Shown in pieces: positions 5,743 to 14,307 of a stretch of 37,966 bases of DNA. Source of the stretch: Candidatus Cryptobacteroides merdipullorum (GTDB lineage Bacteria; Bacteroidota; Bacteroidia; Bacteroidales; UBA932); assembly GCA_018715685.1 (NCBI GenBank), contig DVLC01000106.1, forward strand, positions 1 to 37,966, read 5' to 3'. Under the pieces are notes generated by a model. The model saw only the letters and a program-made list of their open reading frames with translations, was not told the DNA's origin and did not search any database. How positions within the stretch are numbered: the stretch's first letter is position 1; each line of letters begins with the position of its first letter. Both the position numbers and the translations under genes were made by a program.

Positions 5743-8117
5743 TTCGTATGTTCCTTTAACCATTTTATAGCGTTGATCTGCGTGCTTATGCTCATTCTTC
5801 CTATGTCTTCGGGCTGCTGCAGGCCGAGCTGATCTTCGGCTCCGTAGAGTCCGTATATGGCCGCCGCGTCGGAAACGGCCTTCCTGACATCGGAGGCCGA
5901 GGCGTCGCGGTCCAGCTCCGGCTGCACGATGAGCACGCCGCGGGGAGCCGTCATTGCGATCAGATCCTCGAAATCGTAGGGGAGGCGCGACTCATGGCCT
6001 TCGAAGAAGCCGAGCTTCGGGAGCATGGCATAGAGGTGGCTGTAGCGTGTCATTCCGGACATGTTCCTGTCGGGAGTGTCGCTGCGCATAGGGGTGAATC
6101 CGCATACGGAGACCACATTGTCGATCCTGTCGTCGAGAGCGGCGGCGTAGAGACCGACCGTGCCGCCCATCGCGAAACCGAACAGGGATATGTTGGTGCT
6201 GTCGACCATTGACTGCCCTTCGAGCGCGGTGACGGCATCCTCGACGTCGCATACCATTCTGCCGAGCCGCGACCATTCGGGCCAGCGCTCATAGAAATCC
6301 GCATATTCGTCCCAGCGGCTGCCGAATCCTGTCTGGTCGAACGCCAGAACCGCATAGCCTTCCCGGGCCAGCGCGAGTATCGGATTGATGTCCCTGCGGT
6401 ATACCCACATGTAGCCGAGAGGGTAGTGGAAGCCATGAAGCCAGATGACCGCAGGCAGTTTTGCCCCTTCGGCAAGGTCGGAGGGATAATACAGGTCGGC
6501 CTGAAGTCTGTCGGGGCCGAAGCTGATGCGCCTTGAGCTGACGCCGGCCGCGTCTTCGGCAGTCCAGCCGAATTCAGGGGAGCTCCGCTTGATGACCCAT
6601 GCCGGCACATCGGGCTCCAGCTGACCGGGATTGTATGGCATATCGCTGAATTCCATCGGTCCTGGGCCCGCTCCGCTGCGCGACCGCAGCGCTCTCGCCG
6701 AAGGCCGGGCTTCGAGACGTACCGGCTTTTCGCCGAGCATGTCCTCCACGGACGCCCTTATGTCCTGTCTGCGAGACTCCCAGCCCTGAATGTCCGCAAC
6801 CGGTGTGTCCTGATGTTCGGGCCGGTCGAGAGGGTCGAGGCTGACGCCGCTTCTGCTCTTCCATTCGTCGAAATCCCAGCTGTATGCGGGTTCGTACTTC
6901 CACTCTCCGTCGCTGAAGCCGAACTGGATGTCGAGGAAGTCGATGCAGGCCTGCATGTCGTTGCTTCCGTGGAAGCCCGGCACCTTGAGCATGCCGAGCC
7001 TGTCAGCCGCCGAATACAGTTCGTAGACGGGAAGTGCGGACTCGTACGCCCTTTCCTGGGCCCAGCCGCTGGCGACTTCGTCGTTGTATCCCCATTCCAT
7101 GAGTACGGCGCGAGGCGCGATCACCGCGAGCAGCAGATTGGCGTCCACAGGCAGCCTGTCCTCCCTTCCGGAGAAATAGCGCAGCTGCGGGATGAACCAG
7201 TCGGGGAACATGCGCGTGGTGCTTTCGATGCTTTCGCCCCCGTTGCGTTCGCCGGAATATCTCCACGGCACGAAGCCGCCGACCCCGGTGCTGCCTGCCA
7301 CGAGAGCCGATATGCGCTCGTCGCGCGCGGTCGCTATGGACATCATCTTGCCGTCACGGGAGTAGCCGTAGACCGCGATTCTGTCCATGTCTATCTCCGG
7401 AACCGTCTCGAAATAGTCGAGCACTATGGACACCAGCCATGCGCGGCGGGAGAGTTTGGCGAAGTCGTAGTCCGGATATAGTTCCGTGAGGTTCGCGCTG
7501 TCGTCCATGAAGTCGCTGCCGGCGAATCCGGCGGAGATGTATCCGCGGCTCAGAAGCACGTTGCCCTGGCCGTCCAGAGTGGTTGACAGCATCAGCGGGT
7601 ATTTCCCGTCCGGAGAGGGAGTTCCGACGGGTATCGTGAGCTTCACGCGCACGTTTCCCTTGTCTTCGGGCCCGAAGAGCAGCTTCACGGTTCTGGACTT
7701 CCATCCTTCGCCGGCATCCTCCTCGAGCACTTCCACCCTGCTGATTTCGGGCTTCGGAGGGAAGTGGCCCCACATGCAGTCCTCGAACAGACTCAGGAGT
7801 TCCTTGCGGCGGAGTTCCCAGTCACTGACATCGGCCTTGACCTTGCCACCGTCGAAGAAGGTGAACGGGTCGGGAAGCAGGTTGGTGCTTGGAAGAGCCT
7901 CGAAGTCAGGGGGCAGTATGCCAGTGGAGTCCTGCCAGGCCTCGAATTCCGGACATTCCGGCAGAGTCTCCTGCATCCAGGCGAGACAGGCCTCTCCGCT
8001 TTCGCTGCCGGAGAGGGGAATCTCCGGGGCGGGACGCTCCGTGCTCCCGCTGCTGCAGGATGCGGCTGTCAGCAGCAGTGCGGCCGCCGGCAGCATAAAT
8101 AATCTTGATCTTCTCAT
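5739..8117 (-). CDS. Tandem alpha/beta-hydrolase esterase, lipoprotein
   Basis: A 792-residue lipoprotein (Cys21 after LTAAS) with two alpha/beta-hydrolase domains. Domain 1 (about residues 75-410) resembles glucuronoyl-esterase (CE15-like) and acetyl-xylan-type esterases: the nucleophile loop is GYSRDGK near residue 250, preceded by a long insert, with a PGFHGSNDM loop that could bring the histidine. Domain 2 (about residues 520-792) has the oxyanion-side IWLHGFHYPLGY and FDQTGFGSRWDEY. Its nucleophile elbow reads GFAMGG instead of GxSMGG, so Ala649 (GCG, 6171-6173) stands where serine is expected, and domain 2 is probably not a normal serine hydrolase. Lying between a pectin methylesterase and a PL4-like lyase, the protein likely removes ester groups from pectin. 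The exact ester is unknown. Confidence 0.75.
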   Translation of the reverse strand: MRRSRLFMLPAAALLLTAASCSSGSTERPAPEIPLSGSESGEACLAWMQETLPECPEFEAWQDSTGILPPDFEALPSTNLLPDPFTFFDGGKVKADVSDWELRRKELLSLFEDCMWGHFPPKPEISRVEVLEEDAGEGWKSRTVKLLFGPEDKGNVRVKLTIPVGTPSPDGKYPLMLSTTLDGQGNVLLSRGYISAGFAGSDFMDDSANLTELYPDYDFAKLSRRAWLVSIVLDYFETVPEIDMDRIAVYGYSRDGKMMSIATARDERISALVAGSTGVGGFVPWRYSGERNGGESIESTTRMFPDWFIPQLRYFSGREDRLPVDANLLLAVIAPRAVLMEWGYNDEVASGWAQERAYESALPVYELYSAADRLGMLKVPGFHGSNDMQACIDFLDIQFGFSDGEWKYEPAYSWDFDEWKSRSGVSLDPLDRPEHQDTPVADIQGWESRRQDIRASVEDMLGEKPVRLEARPSARALRSRSGAGPGPMEFSDMPYNPGQLEPDVPAWVIKRSSPEFGWTAEDAAGVSSRRISFGPDRLQADLYYPSDLAEGAKLPAVIWLHGFHYPLGYMWVYRRDINPILALAREGYAVLAFDQTGFGSRWDEYADFYERWPEWSRLGRMVCDVEDAVTALEGQSMVDSTNISLFGFAMGGTVGLYAAALDDRIDNVVSVCGFTPMRSDTPDRNMSGMTRYSHLYAMLPKLGFFEGHESRLPYDFEDLIAMTAPRGVLIVQPELDRDASASDVRKAVSDAAAIYGLYGAEDQLGLQQPEDIGRMSISTQINAIKWLKEHTK

Positions 8118-8146
8118 TTCTTAGCGGTTAATAATTGTGGTTCTTG

Positions 8147-9667
8147 TCATTGTCTTTCAAGGTGGCGCTCCGGTGTCCATCCGTTCAGCACGAACGCCGG
8201 ATCGCGGTAGGAAGCTATGAGTTCCGCGTCCTTCACGGGGTCGAGCCTTCGCGACCAGGGGTGCCTTCCGGAGACGTCGGCGGGTTCACCGCTGTCGGCG
8301 TCGCGGGTGTTGTATTCCAGCATTTTCGCGCTCTTGCAGCCGATGTCGCTCCATCCGAGCGGATTGAAGTGGCGCGTGGTGCAGTCGATGACCACGAATT
8401 CGGCGTCGGGGTAGCTCGTCCTGCCGTTGGTATGGGTGCGGCCGAAGTCCGCCGGTGCGTCGGGCAGGCCTTCGAAATGGCATTCCACGAAAATGTCGCC
8501 GTGTGCCGGGCTCACATTGCGCACCCAGGAGAAGGGGCCGCCGTGGTTGTAGAAGCGGCAGCGCCATGCGAAGAGGCTGCCGCGGCCGAGAATGGTGTCG
8601 CCGTCGCCGATGACCTCGCTGTTCTCCATGTATATCGTTCCGTTTGCCTGCAGGGCGTCTCCGGACCCCGTGATCCTGACGTTGTATAGCGCTATGCGTT
8701 CGCCGTTGAGCAGCAGCCCCTCGGCCTGTCCCTTGAGGTCGGTGGCTATCGAGATGTCCGTGAGAATGATGTCGCTGCAGTTGTCGAGAGCGAACGCCGC
8801 CCTGCGTGAGGGGAAGGTGCCCGGCCATTCGTTGGTCTTCACGTTTGTCGGGTGGGGGTTGAACACCTCGTTGTTGGCGTAGTGCACATGGGTCTTGTCC
8901 GGTCCGGCGCCGCGGATGACCACGTTCGTCTTGTTGCGTGCGTAGACTATCTCCTCATAGTCGCCCGGGGCCACGGAAATCCATGTGGTGTCGTCGCAGA
9001 AGTCCGGCACGGCGTCGAGAGCTCCCTGCACGGTGCTGAAGTCGCCGTTGCCGTTGCAGTTCACGCTCAGGTGTCTGGGGTCGGCAGGTCCGTCAGCCTT
9101 GGTGCTGAATCTCCATTCTCCGGCTTCAAGGCCGTCGAAGTCCCCGCACACGATGGCCCCGTCGTCGATCGTCACATAGTAGCTGCGGCCGTATTCGAGA
9201 AGGTTGTTGTGGGGATAGATGACAGCCGAGTTGCCGCGCACGAGCACGGGGTGGAAGTGGAAGCCGTCGGTGAATCCGCCGATAATCGTGAGCTGCATGT
9301 CGCGCGGTGTCGGCTCGGCGGTGCCGGAAGGCGTGCCCGGCAGGGTGTTGCGGTTCGTGGCCATGAAGCTGCGCGAGTAGTCGTACGGGATTTTCGTGTA
9401 GTCGCAGTCGGGGCCGTAGGTCCGGCTTTCGGTGGGGCCGGCGGGCAGGCTCAGGTCAAGGCTGTCGACCGCCTTCCCCGTCTCGGCGTCGAAGATGCGG
9501 ATGAATCCTGAATCCCCGACGGACGGCGTGGACTCGAAGGTCAGCACCAGATGAGTGTCGGGGTTGACCCCGGAGGCCTTGTGTGCCGGGAAGAATTCCG
9601 GCTTGCCGCCGCACCCGGCGAGAATCGCGAGTGCCGCTGCGGCGAGAATGCAATTGGTTGTTTTCAT
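8147..9667 (-). CDS. Pectin methylesterase (CE8), lipoprotein
   Basis: A 506-residue lipoprotein; Cys19 follows LAILAG. The start at 9667 opens the signal peptide; the open frame upstream of it runs through nadD and is a shadow. Residues 25-200 form an Ig-like N-terminal domain (LVLTFESTPSVGDSGFIRIF). The right-handed beta-helix of family CE8 follows: DFSTVQGALDAVP, APGDYEEIVY (the GxYxE block), GSGDALQANG (equivalent to QDTL, with the acid/base Asp) and GDGDTILGRGSLFAWRC (equivalent to DFIFG, with the nucleophile Asp). CE8 enzymes remove methyl esters from homogalacturonan, releasing methanol and exposing the chain to lyases. It lies 29 bases after nadD and 29 bases before the esterase gene, all on one strand, so the genes are likely co-transcribed. 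Confidence 0.88.
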   Translation of the reverse strand: MKTTNCILAAAALAILAGCGGKPEFFPAHKASGVNPDTHLVLTFESTPSVGDSGFIRIFDAETGKAVDSLDLSLPAGPTESRTYGPDCDYTKIPYDYSRSFMATNRNTLPGTPSGTAEPTPRDMQLTIIGGFTDGFHFHPVLVRGNSAVIYPHNNLLEYGRSYYVTIDDGAIVCGDFDGLEAGEWRFSTKADGPADPRHLSVNCNGNGDFSTVQGALDAVPDFCDDTTWISVAPGDYEEIVYARNKTNVVIRGAGPDKTHVHYANNEVFNPHPTNVKTNEWPGTFPSRRAAFALDNCSDIILTDISIATDLKGQAEGLLLNGERIALYNVRITGSGDALQANGTIYMENSEVIGDGDTILGRGSLFAWRCRFYNHGGPFSWVRNVSPAHGDIFVECHFEGLPDAPADFGRTHTNGRTSYPDAEFVVIDCTTRHFNPLGWSDIGCKSAKMLEYNTRDADSGEPADVSGRHPWSRRLDPVKDAELIASYRDPAFVLNGWTPERHLERQ

Positions 9668-9696
9668 GGTGTCATTGTGGTTGTCGTTCAGTGATT

Positions 9697-10257
9697 TCAC
9701 ATCAGGTATGCGGAAACGTCGCGCCCTGCTGCTGCCCATTCCCGGATCTCGGTTGAGGAGATGTCCACGGGCGGAGCGTCCATGAGCTCGATCCTGCATC
9801 CGGAAGGGCCGTCGCGCAGCAGCTTGTCCCTCAGTTCCGCGGCATTGAATCCGGGCCGGGGGAAGACTACGACCCCGTATTCCCGGAGCAGGCGCTCCGA
9901 ATCTTTCCACCTGAGTATGTCCCGGAGATTGTCGGCCCCGATCACGAGGCGGAACTCGTTGCCCGGCTCCCTTTCCCTGAGGGCGTCCAGCGTGCGTATC
10001 GTATACTGCGGCGCCGGCATCCTCAGCTCTATGTCGTCGACCCTGACCCTGAGCTCCGGGTGTCTGCGCACCGCTTCCACGGCTGCGGCGAAGCGCTCGG
10101 CCGCGTTGGCCGCCTTCTCCGGACTCTTGAACGGATTCTGCGGCGAGACGACCAGATATACCATGTCGAACTCGGCGTTCCCGGTCAGATATTCCATGAT
10201 CGCGAGATGCCCGATGTGCAGCGGGTCGAAGGAACCTGTGTAGACGGCTATCCGCAT
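9697..10257 (-). CDS. nadD: Nicotinate-nucleotide adenylyltransferase
   Basis: A 186-residue cytoplasmic enzyme that joins ATP and nicotinate mononucleotide to give deamido-NAD in NAD synthesis. The N-terminal nucleotidyltransferase signature is GSFDPLHIGH (residues 8-17), the middle block is FRLVIGADNLRDILRWKD, and the C-terminal ISSTEIR is the second ATP-binding motif. The length is normal for the family. Its start overlaps the end of gmk by 10 bases, and the pectin methylesterase gene follows 29 bases after its stop. Confidence 0.95.
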   Translation of the reverse strand: MRIAVYTGSFDPLHIGHLAIMEYLTGNAEFDMVYLVVSPQNPFKSPEKAANAAERFAAAVEAVRRHPELRVRVDDIELRMPAPQYTIRTLDALREREPGNEFRLVIGADNLRDILRWKDSERLLREYGVVVFPRPGFNAAELRDKLLRDGPSGCRIELMDAPPVDISSTEIREWAAAGRDVSAYLM

Positions 10258-10817
10258 AGGAATCCGTCCACTATCCGTTCGGCTTCCACGAAGGTCTCGT
10301 CGAGCCTGTCGTTGACTATCTCGCGGTCGAAGCGGCCTCTGGCGAAGGCGATTTCGGACGCGGCCTTGCCTATGCGCTCCCGTATGGCCTCCTCGCTGTC
10401 GGTGCCTCGCTTCCTGAGGCGCTGTTCGAGCACTTCGACGCTCGGGGGCAGAATGAGTATCGAGAGGGCGGCGTCCCCGAAATACTTCTTGAGGTTCACC
10501 CCGCCCTTGACGTCCACGTCGAAGACGATCACATGCCCCTTCTCCCAGATTCGGGTGATTTCGGATTTCAGTGTCCCGTAGAAGCGGTCGCGGTAGACTT
10601 CCTCATGCTCCACGAAGGCGTCTTCGGCGATCAGCTGCCGGAACCTGTCGGCCGTGATGAAGTAGTACTCCACTCCGTCGCGCTCGCGTCCGCGCGGCGG
10701 TCTGGACGTCGCCGATACTGAAAACTCGAATTCCGGATGCAGCTTGAGCAGATGGCCCACCACCGTGCTTTTGCCGGCTCCGGAAGGCGCTGAAAATATG
10801 ATGACTTTCCCTGTCAT
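10248..10817 (-). CDS. gmk: Guanylate kinase
   Basis: A 189-residue enzyme that phosphorylates GMP to GDP using ATP. The P-loop is SAPSGAGKST (residues 9-18). The GMP-binding block reads SVSATSRPPRGRERDGVEYYF, shared by all guanylate kinases, and is followed by VEHEEVYRDRFYGT. It is the first gene of the minus-strand operon with nadD and the pectin genes, and is divergent from fba. Confidence 0.96.
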   Translation of the reverse strand: MTGKVIIFSAPSGAGKSTVVGHLLKLHPEFEFSVSATSRPPRGRERDGVEYYFITADRFRQLIAEDAFVEHEEVYRDRFYGTLKSEITRIWEKGHVIVFDVDVKGGVNLKKYFGDAALSILILPPSVEVLEQRLRKRGTDSEEAIRERIGKAASEIAFARGRFDREIVNDRLDETFVEAERIVDGFLCG

Positions 10818-10834
10818 TTGTATTCTGTTTTCTA

Positions 10835-10852
10835 CAAAAATAACTAAATTTG
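10835..10852. promoter_or_regulatory. Divergent promoter boxes for gmk and fba
   Basis: On the minus strand TATTTTTG (10842-10835) is a -7 box 17 bases before the gmk start. On the plus strand TAAATTTG (10845-10852) is a -7 box 46 bases before fba. The two boxes lie back to back, so the divergent genes may compete for polymerase. The -33 boxes are weak in both directions. Confidence 0.55.
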
Positions 10853-10898
10853 CACGATTTGCTTTTAAGCAGAAAGTTTATTTACATTTTACCGCGAT

Positions 10899-11903
10899 AT
10901 GAAAGTATCTTTTAAAGATCTCGGCCTTGTGAACACCCGTGCGATGTTCGCCAAGGCAGTCAAGGGCGGCTATGCCATCCCTGCGTTCAACTTCAACAAC
11001 ATGGAGCAGCTCCAGGCCATAATCCAGGCCGCCGTGGAGACCAAGTCACCCGTGATTCTCCAGGTTTCCAAGGGAGCGCGCAACTATGCCAACCAGACCC
11101 TCCTGCGCTACATGGCCCAGGGTGCTGTGGAGTATGCCAAGGAGCTCGGATGGAAGAAGCCCCAGATCGTGCTTCATCTCGACCACGGCGACAGCTACGA
11201 GCTCTGCAAGAGCTGCGTTGACTTCGGCTTCTCTTCAGTCATGATCGACGGTTCTTCCCTTCCTTACGACGAGAACGTCGCCCTGACCAAGAAGGTCGTG
11301 AAGTATGCCCACAAATATGACGTGACCGTCGAGGCCGAGCTCGGAGTGCTTGCCGGAGTTGAGGACGAGGTCGCTTCAGAGGAGTCCCACTACACCAAGC
11401 CCGAGGAGGTAATCGACTTCGTGAAGAAGACCGGCTGCGACTCACTCGCCATCTCCATCGGAACTTCCCACGGCGCCTACAAGTTCAAACCCGAGCAGTG
11501 CACCCGCGATCCCCAGACCGGACGCCTCGTGCCCCCTCCGCTCGCGTTCGACGTGCTCAAGGCCATCGAGAAGAAGCTTCCCGGCTTCCCCATCGTGCTC
11601 CACGGCTCGTCTTCGGTGCCCCAGGAGTATGTGGACATCATCAATGCCAACGGAGGAAATCTTCCTGACGCCGTCGGCATTCCCGAGGAGCAGCTCCGCA
11701 AAGCCGCGAAGAGCGCAGTCTGCAAGATCAACATCGACTCCGACTCCCGTCTTGCGATGACAGCCGCGATCCGCAAGCACTTCAACGAGCATCCCGAACA
11801 CTTCGATCCCCGTCAGTACCTGAAGCCCGCCCGCGAGGAGATGAAGAAGATGTACATCCACAAGATCGTGAATGTGCTCGGATCTAACGGAAAGGCGAGA
11901 TAA
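10899..11903 (+). CDS. fba: Class II fructose-bisphosphate aldolase
   Basis: A 334-residue zinc-dependent aldolase that interconverts fructose 1,6-bisphosphate with dihydroxyacetone phosphate and glyceraldehyde 3-phosphate. Motifs seen are AIPAFNFNN at the N-terminus, VLHLDHGDSYELCK (zinc and catalytic residues), SVMIDGSSLPYDENV, VEAELGVLAG, LAISIGTSHGAYKF and IVLHGSSSVP (zinc histidine), and KINIDSDSRLA (phosphate binding). Codon choice is strongly biased, as expected for a highly expressed gene. recR starts on the base after its stop codon. Confidence 0.96.
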   Translation: MKVSFKDLGLVNTRAMFAKAVKGGYAIPAFNFNNMEQLQAIIQAAVETKSPVILQVSKGARNYANQTLLRYMAQGAVEYAKELGWKKPQIVLHLDHGDSYELCKSCVDFGFSSVMIDGSSLPYDENVALTKKVVKYAHKYDVTVEAELGVLAGVEDEVASEESHYTKPEEVIDFVKKTGCDSLAISIGTSHGAYKFKPEQCTRDPQTGRLVPPPLAFDVLKAIEKKLPGFPIVLHGSSSVPQEYVDIINANGGNLPDAVGIPEEQLRKAAKSAVCKINIDSDSRLAMTAAIRKHFNEHPEHFDPRQYLKPAREEMKKMYIHKIVNVLGSNGKAR

Positions 11904-12518
11904 TTGACCGGAAAGTATCCATCCAAATCTTTCAAGGACGCCGTGGAGGCCATAAGCTCCCTGCCGGGAGTCGGCTCCCGCGGCGCCTTGCGATTGGTGC
12001 TGCATCTGCTGAGGCAGCCTGCGGAGAACGTGCACCATCTTGCCGAGGCCATCAGCGGGCTGGCTGATGACGTGCACTACTGCAAGACCTGCATGATGGT
12101 CTCCGACGGCGACAGCTGCTCGATATGCTCCGATCCGAAGCGCGACCATTCCACGATCTGCGTGGTCGAGAACGTGCGGGACGTGATGCGCATCGAGGAG
12201 ACGGGACAGTATCACGGGGTGTACCATGTGCTTGGCGGCATAATATCCCCGATCAACGGAATCGGTCCGTCCGACATCACGGTGAGGGAGCTCGTGGAGA
12301 GGCTTCGGGGCCTTTCGGGTCAGGCCGAGGTGATTTTCGCCCTGAGCGGCAGCGTGGAGGGGGAGACCACCGCATTCTATATCTACAGACAGATAGAAGG
12401 GCTCGGCGTCAAGGTTTCGACGCTTGCGCGAGGGCTCAGCTTCGGGGCGGATCTCGAATACGCCGATTCGCTGACTCTCGGCCGCTCGATAATCGACCGG
12501 CAGGTATTCAAGCCCTGA
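11904..12518 (+). CDS. recR: Recombination mediator RecR
   Basis: A 204-residue protein that works with RecO/RecF in loading RecA at gaps. It starts at TTG (11904-11906) directly after the fba stop, with AAAGGCGAGA upstream as a possible ribosome site. Features are the N-terminal helix-hairpin-helix SLPGVGSRGALRLVLHLL, a four-cysteine zinc finger (CKTCMMVSDGDSCSIC), and the Toprim domain from CVVENVRDVMRIEETGQY to SLTLGRSI. The length is typical. Coupling to a glycolytic gene is unlikely to reflect function, but the contact of stop and start suggests co-expression. Confidence 0.95.
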   Translation: MTGKYPSKSFKDAVEAISSLPGVGSRGALRLVLHLLRQPAENVHHLAEAISGLADDVHYCKTCMMVSDGDSCSICSDPKRDHSTICVVENVRDVMRIEETGQYHGVYHVLGGIISPINGIGPSDITVRELVERLRGLSGQAEVIFALSGSVEGETTAFYIYRQIEGLGVKVSTLARGLSFGADLEYADSLTLGRSIIDRQVFKP

Positions 12519-12555
12519 TTACGGGATTAAAATCAGTTTCAGGATAGTCCACAGT

Positions 12556-13116
12556 ATGTCGATAATCGAAACCCTGCTGCTTGCTGCATCGCTCTGTGCC
12601 GACTGCTTCGCCGTCGCGCTGTGCTCCAGTGTCACTCTGAAGAAGGCCGGATGGCGCAGCGTGCTGCTGACGGCGCTGGCGTTCGCGGCGATCCAGAGCG
12701 CCCTGCTGCTTGCGGGCTGCATGCTCGGAGACCTGTTCTACGGTGTCGTCGAGAAGGTCTCGAATGTCATCGGCTTCGTCCTGCTCGCGTATGTCGGCGG
12801 CTCGATGCTCGCGGAGGGTATTCGCGGCTGCGGCGAGGGCAGGAATCTCGACGGCTGGAAGAACATATTGCTGGGAGGGGTCGCCACGAGCATAGACGCG
12901 GCCGCCGTGGGGGTGTCCCAGTCGATGAGCGGAGCGGGCTCTTCGGAGACGGTCCTGCTGCTCGCAGCGGTGTTCGCGTGCACCTTCGTCTCCGTGACCG
13001 CAGGAATTTCGGCCGGAAAGGCCATAGGCAACATGAAGGGGCGCAATGTCGGCCGGACGGCGGAGATAATCGGCGGTCTGGTGCTTGTCGGGATAGGTTT
13101 TTCCGTGCTGCTGTAG
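12556..13116 (+). CDS. mntP: MntP-like manganese efflux pump (DUF204)
   Basis: A 186-residue membrane protein with six predicted helices in two repeats of three. The first repeat has LLLAASLCADCFAVALCSSV and the second has LLGGVATSIDAAAVGVSQSM; the Asp residues inside these helices match the metal-binding acids of MntP. The family exports Mn2+ across the inner membrane. It follows recR by 37 bases on the same strand. No yybP-ykoY type riboswitch can be seen in that short gap. Confidence 0.85.
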   Translation: MSIIETLLLAASLCADCFAVALCSSVTLKKAGWRSVLLTALAFAAIQSALLLAGCMLGDLFYGVVEKVSNVIGFVLLAYVGGSMLAEGIRGCGEGRNLDGWKNILLGGVATSIDAAAVGVSQSMSGAGSSETVLLLAAVFACTFVSVTAGISAGKAIGNMKGRNVGRTAEIIGGLVLVGIGFSVLL

Positions 13117-13135
13117 CTGTCGCCGGCTTTCTCTG

Positions 13136-13166
13136 TTTGGTTTTCTCCGAAAAATTTTTATCTTTG
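13136..13166 (+). promoter_or_regulatory. Promoter of corA
   Basis: TTTG (13136-13139), a 19-base spacer and TATCTTTG (13159-13166) match the Bacteroidetes consensus. The leader to the ATG at 13251 is about 80 bases. Confidence 0.75.
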
Positions 13167-13250
13167 CGGGCCGGATTTGCGCTGTTCCGGCAAGTCCGCA
13201 TTGTTTAACATCCTTCCGACAAGAATGCCGGGACCAATCCAGGAAGGCCA

Positions 13251-14207
13251 ATGGTGAAAATTTTCTACAGGAGCGGGGCTGAGATACTCTTCAGCCAGTC
13301 GGAGACGGAACTCTCTGCCATAGGCAGGGAGAATGTGATCTGGATTGACATGCTCGAACCCACCGGAGAGCAGAAGCGTTATGTCGAACAGTATCTCGGA
13401 ACGGAAATCCAGAGCCGCGCGGAAGCGGAGGAGATCGAGAGCTCTTCACGCTATTCCGAGGAGAACGGCGCCATTTTCGCGAATACGAACTTCCTTTCGC
13501 CCGCCGACGACGAGATGCTGATGGACGCGGTTTCGTTCATACTCGTCAAAGGCGTGCTCACCACCATAAGGGAGATCCCCCTGCGTTCGCTCAACACCCT
13601 GCAGATGAAGATGCAGGCACTGCCGGACGAATATCCCGACGGCAACACCGTGTTCGTGGACATAATGGACAGGCGTGTCGATCTCGACGCCGACATCGTC
13701 GAGCTGATTTCGCAGGACGTGACGCGCTACAGCCGCCGCATCAACCAGAACGAGGACATCAGCGAGGACTTCCTGCTCGACATCAACCAGCTTCAGCAGA
13801 ACGCCATGAACGTGCGCGCGAACATGGTCGACAAGCAGCGCCTCCTCTCCAACCTGCTTAAGAGCAAGATCTTCCCCAAGGATGCGGAGCTCCGGGAAAG
13901 GCTCGGGATAATACTCCAGGACATTGCGTCCCTCGTCAACCACATAAGCTTCACCTTCGAGCGTCTGGAATACATGCAGGAGACGGTCATAGGTATAATC
14001 AACCTCGACCAGAACCGCATAATGAAGGTGTTCACTTTCGTGTCCATCCTGCTGATGCCTGCGACTCTCGTCGCGAGCTTCTACGGCATGAACGTCAGTC
14101 TGCCGATGTCCGGGTGGAGATGGGCGTGGCTGGCCATACTCGCGATAATGTTCCTTCTGATGGTCGCGATGATATGGTATTTCTTCAAGAGGAAGAAAAT
14201 GCTTTGA
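13251..14207 (+). CDS. corA: Magnesium transporter CorA
   Basis: A 318-residue protein with the CorA plan: a cytoplasmic alpha/beta domain (residues 1-150), a long helix (about 170-270, with DINQLQQNAMNVRANMVDKQ) and two C-terminal membrane helices. The signature YGMN lies at the end of the first membrane helix (LLMPATLVASFYGMN). The protein ends in a basic tail (FFKRKKML). CorA forms pentameric channels that take up Mg2+, sometimes Co2+ or Ni2+. It has its own promoter after mntP. Confidence 0.93.
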   Translation: MVKIFYRSGAEILFSQSETELSAIGRENVIWIDMLEPTGEQKRYVEQYLGTEIQSRAEAEEIESSSRYSEENGAIFANTNFLSPADDEMLMDAVSFILVKGVLTTIREIPLRSLNTLQMKMQALPDEYPDGNTVFVDIMDRRVDLDADIVELISQDVTRYSRRINQNEDISEDFLLDINQLQQNAMNVRANMVDKQRLLSNLLKSKIFPKDAELRERLGIILQDIASLVNHISFTFERLEYMQETVIGIINLDQNRIMKVFTFVSILLMPATLVASFYGMNVSLPMSGWRWAWLAILAIMFLLMVAMIWYFFKRKKML

Positions 14208-14232
14208 TTATCAGAATTATTTGCTATCTTTT
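14203..14232 (+). promoter_or_regulatory. Probable promoter of rpsA
   Basis: TTTG (14203-14206, overlapping the corA stop), an 18-base spacer and TATCTTTT (14225-14232) resemble the consensus with one change in the -7 box. A leader of about 75 bases with GC-rich inverted sequence follows and may serve control of S1 synthesis. Confidence 0.55.
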
Positions 14233-14307
14233 CGCGCCCGAAAATCCGGTTCGCGCCGGCGGGCTCGTTACATAAAGTCAAACAACTAATTGTTTTATTT
14301 TACAACA

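Noticed and set aside
5743..5763. Upstream start for the PL4-like gene at 5763
   Set aside because: The added residues precede the signal peptide and would cover the AAAGGAA ribosome-site-like sequence; 5742 is the better start.
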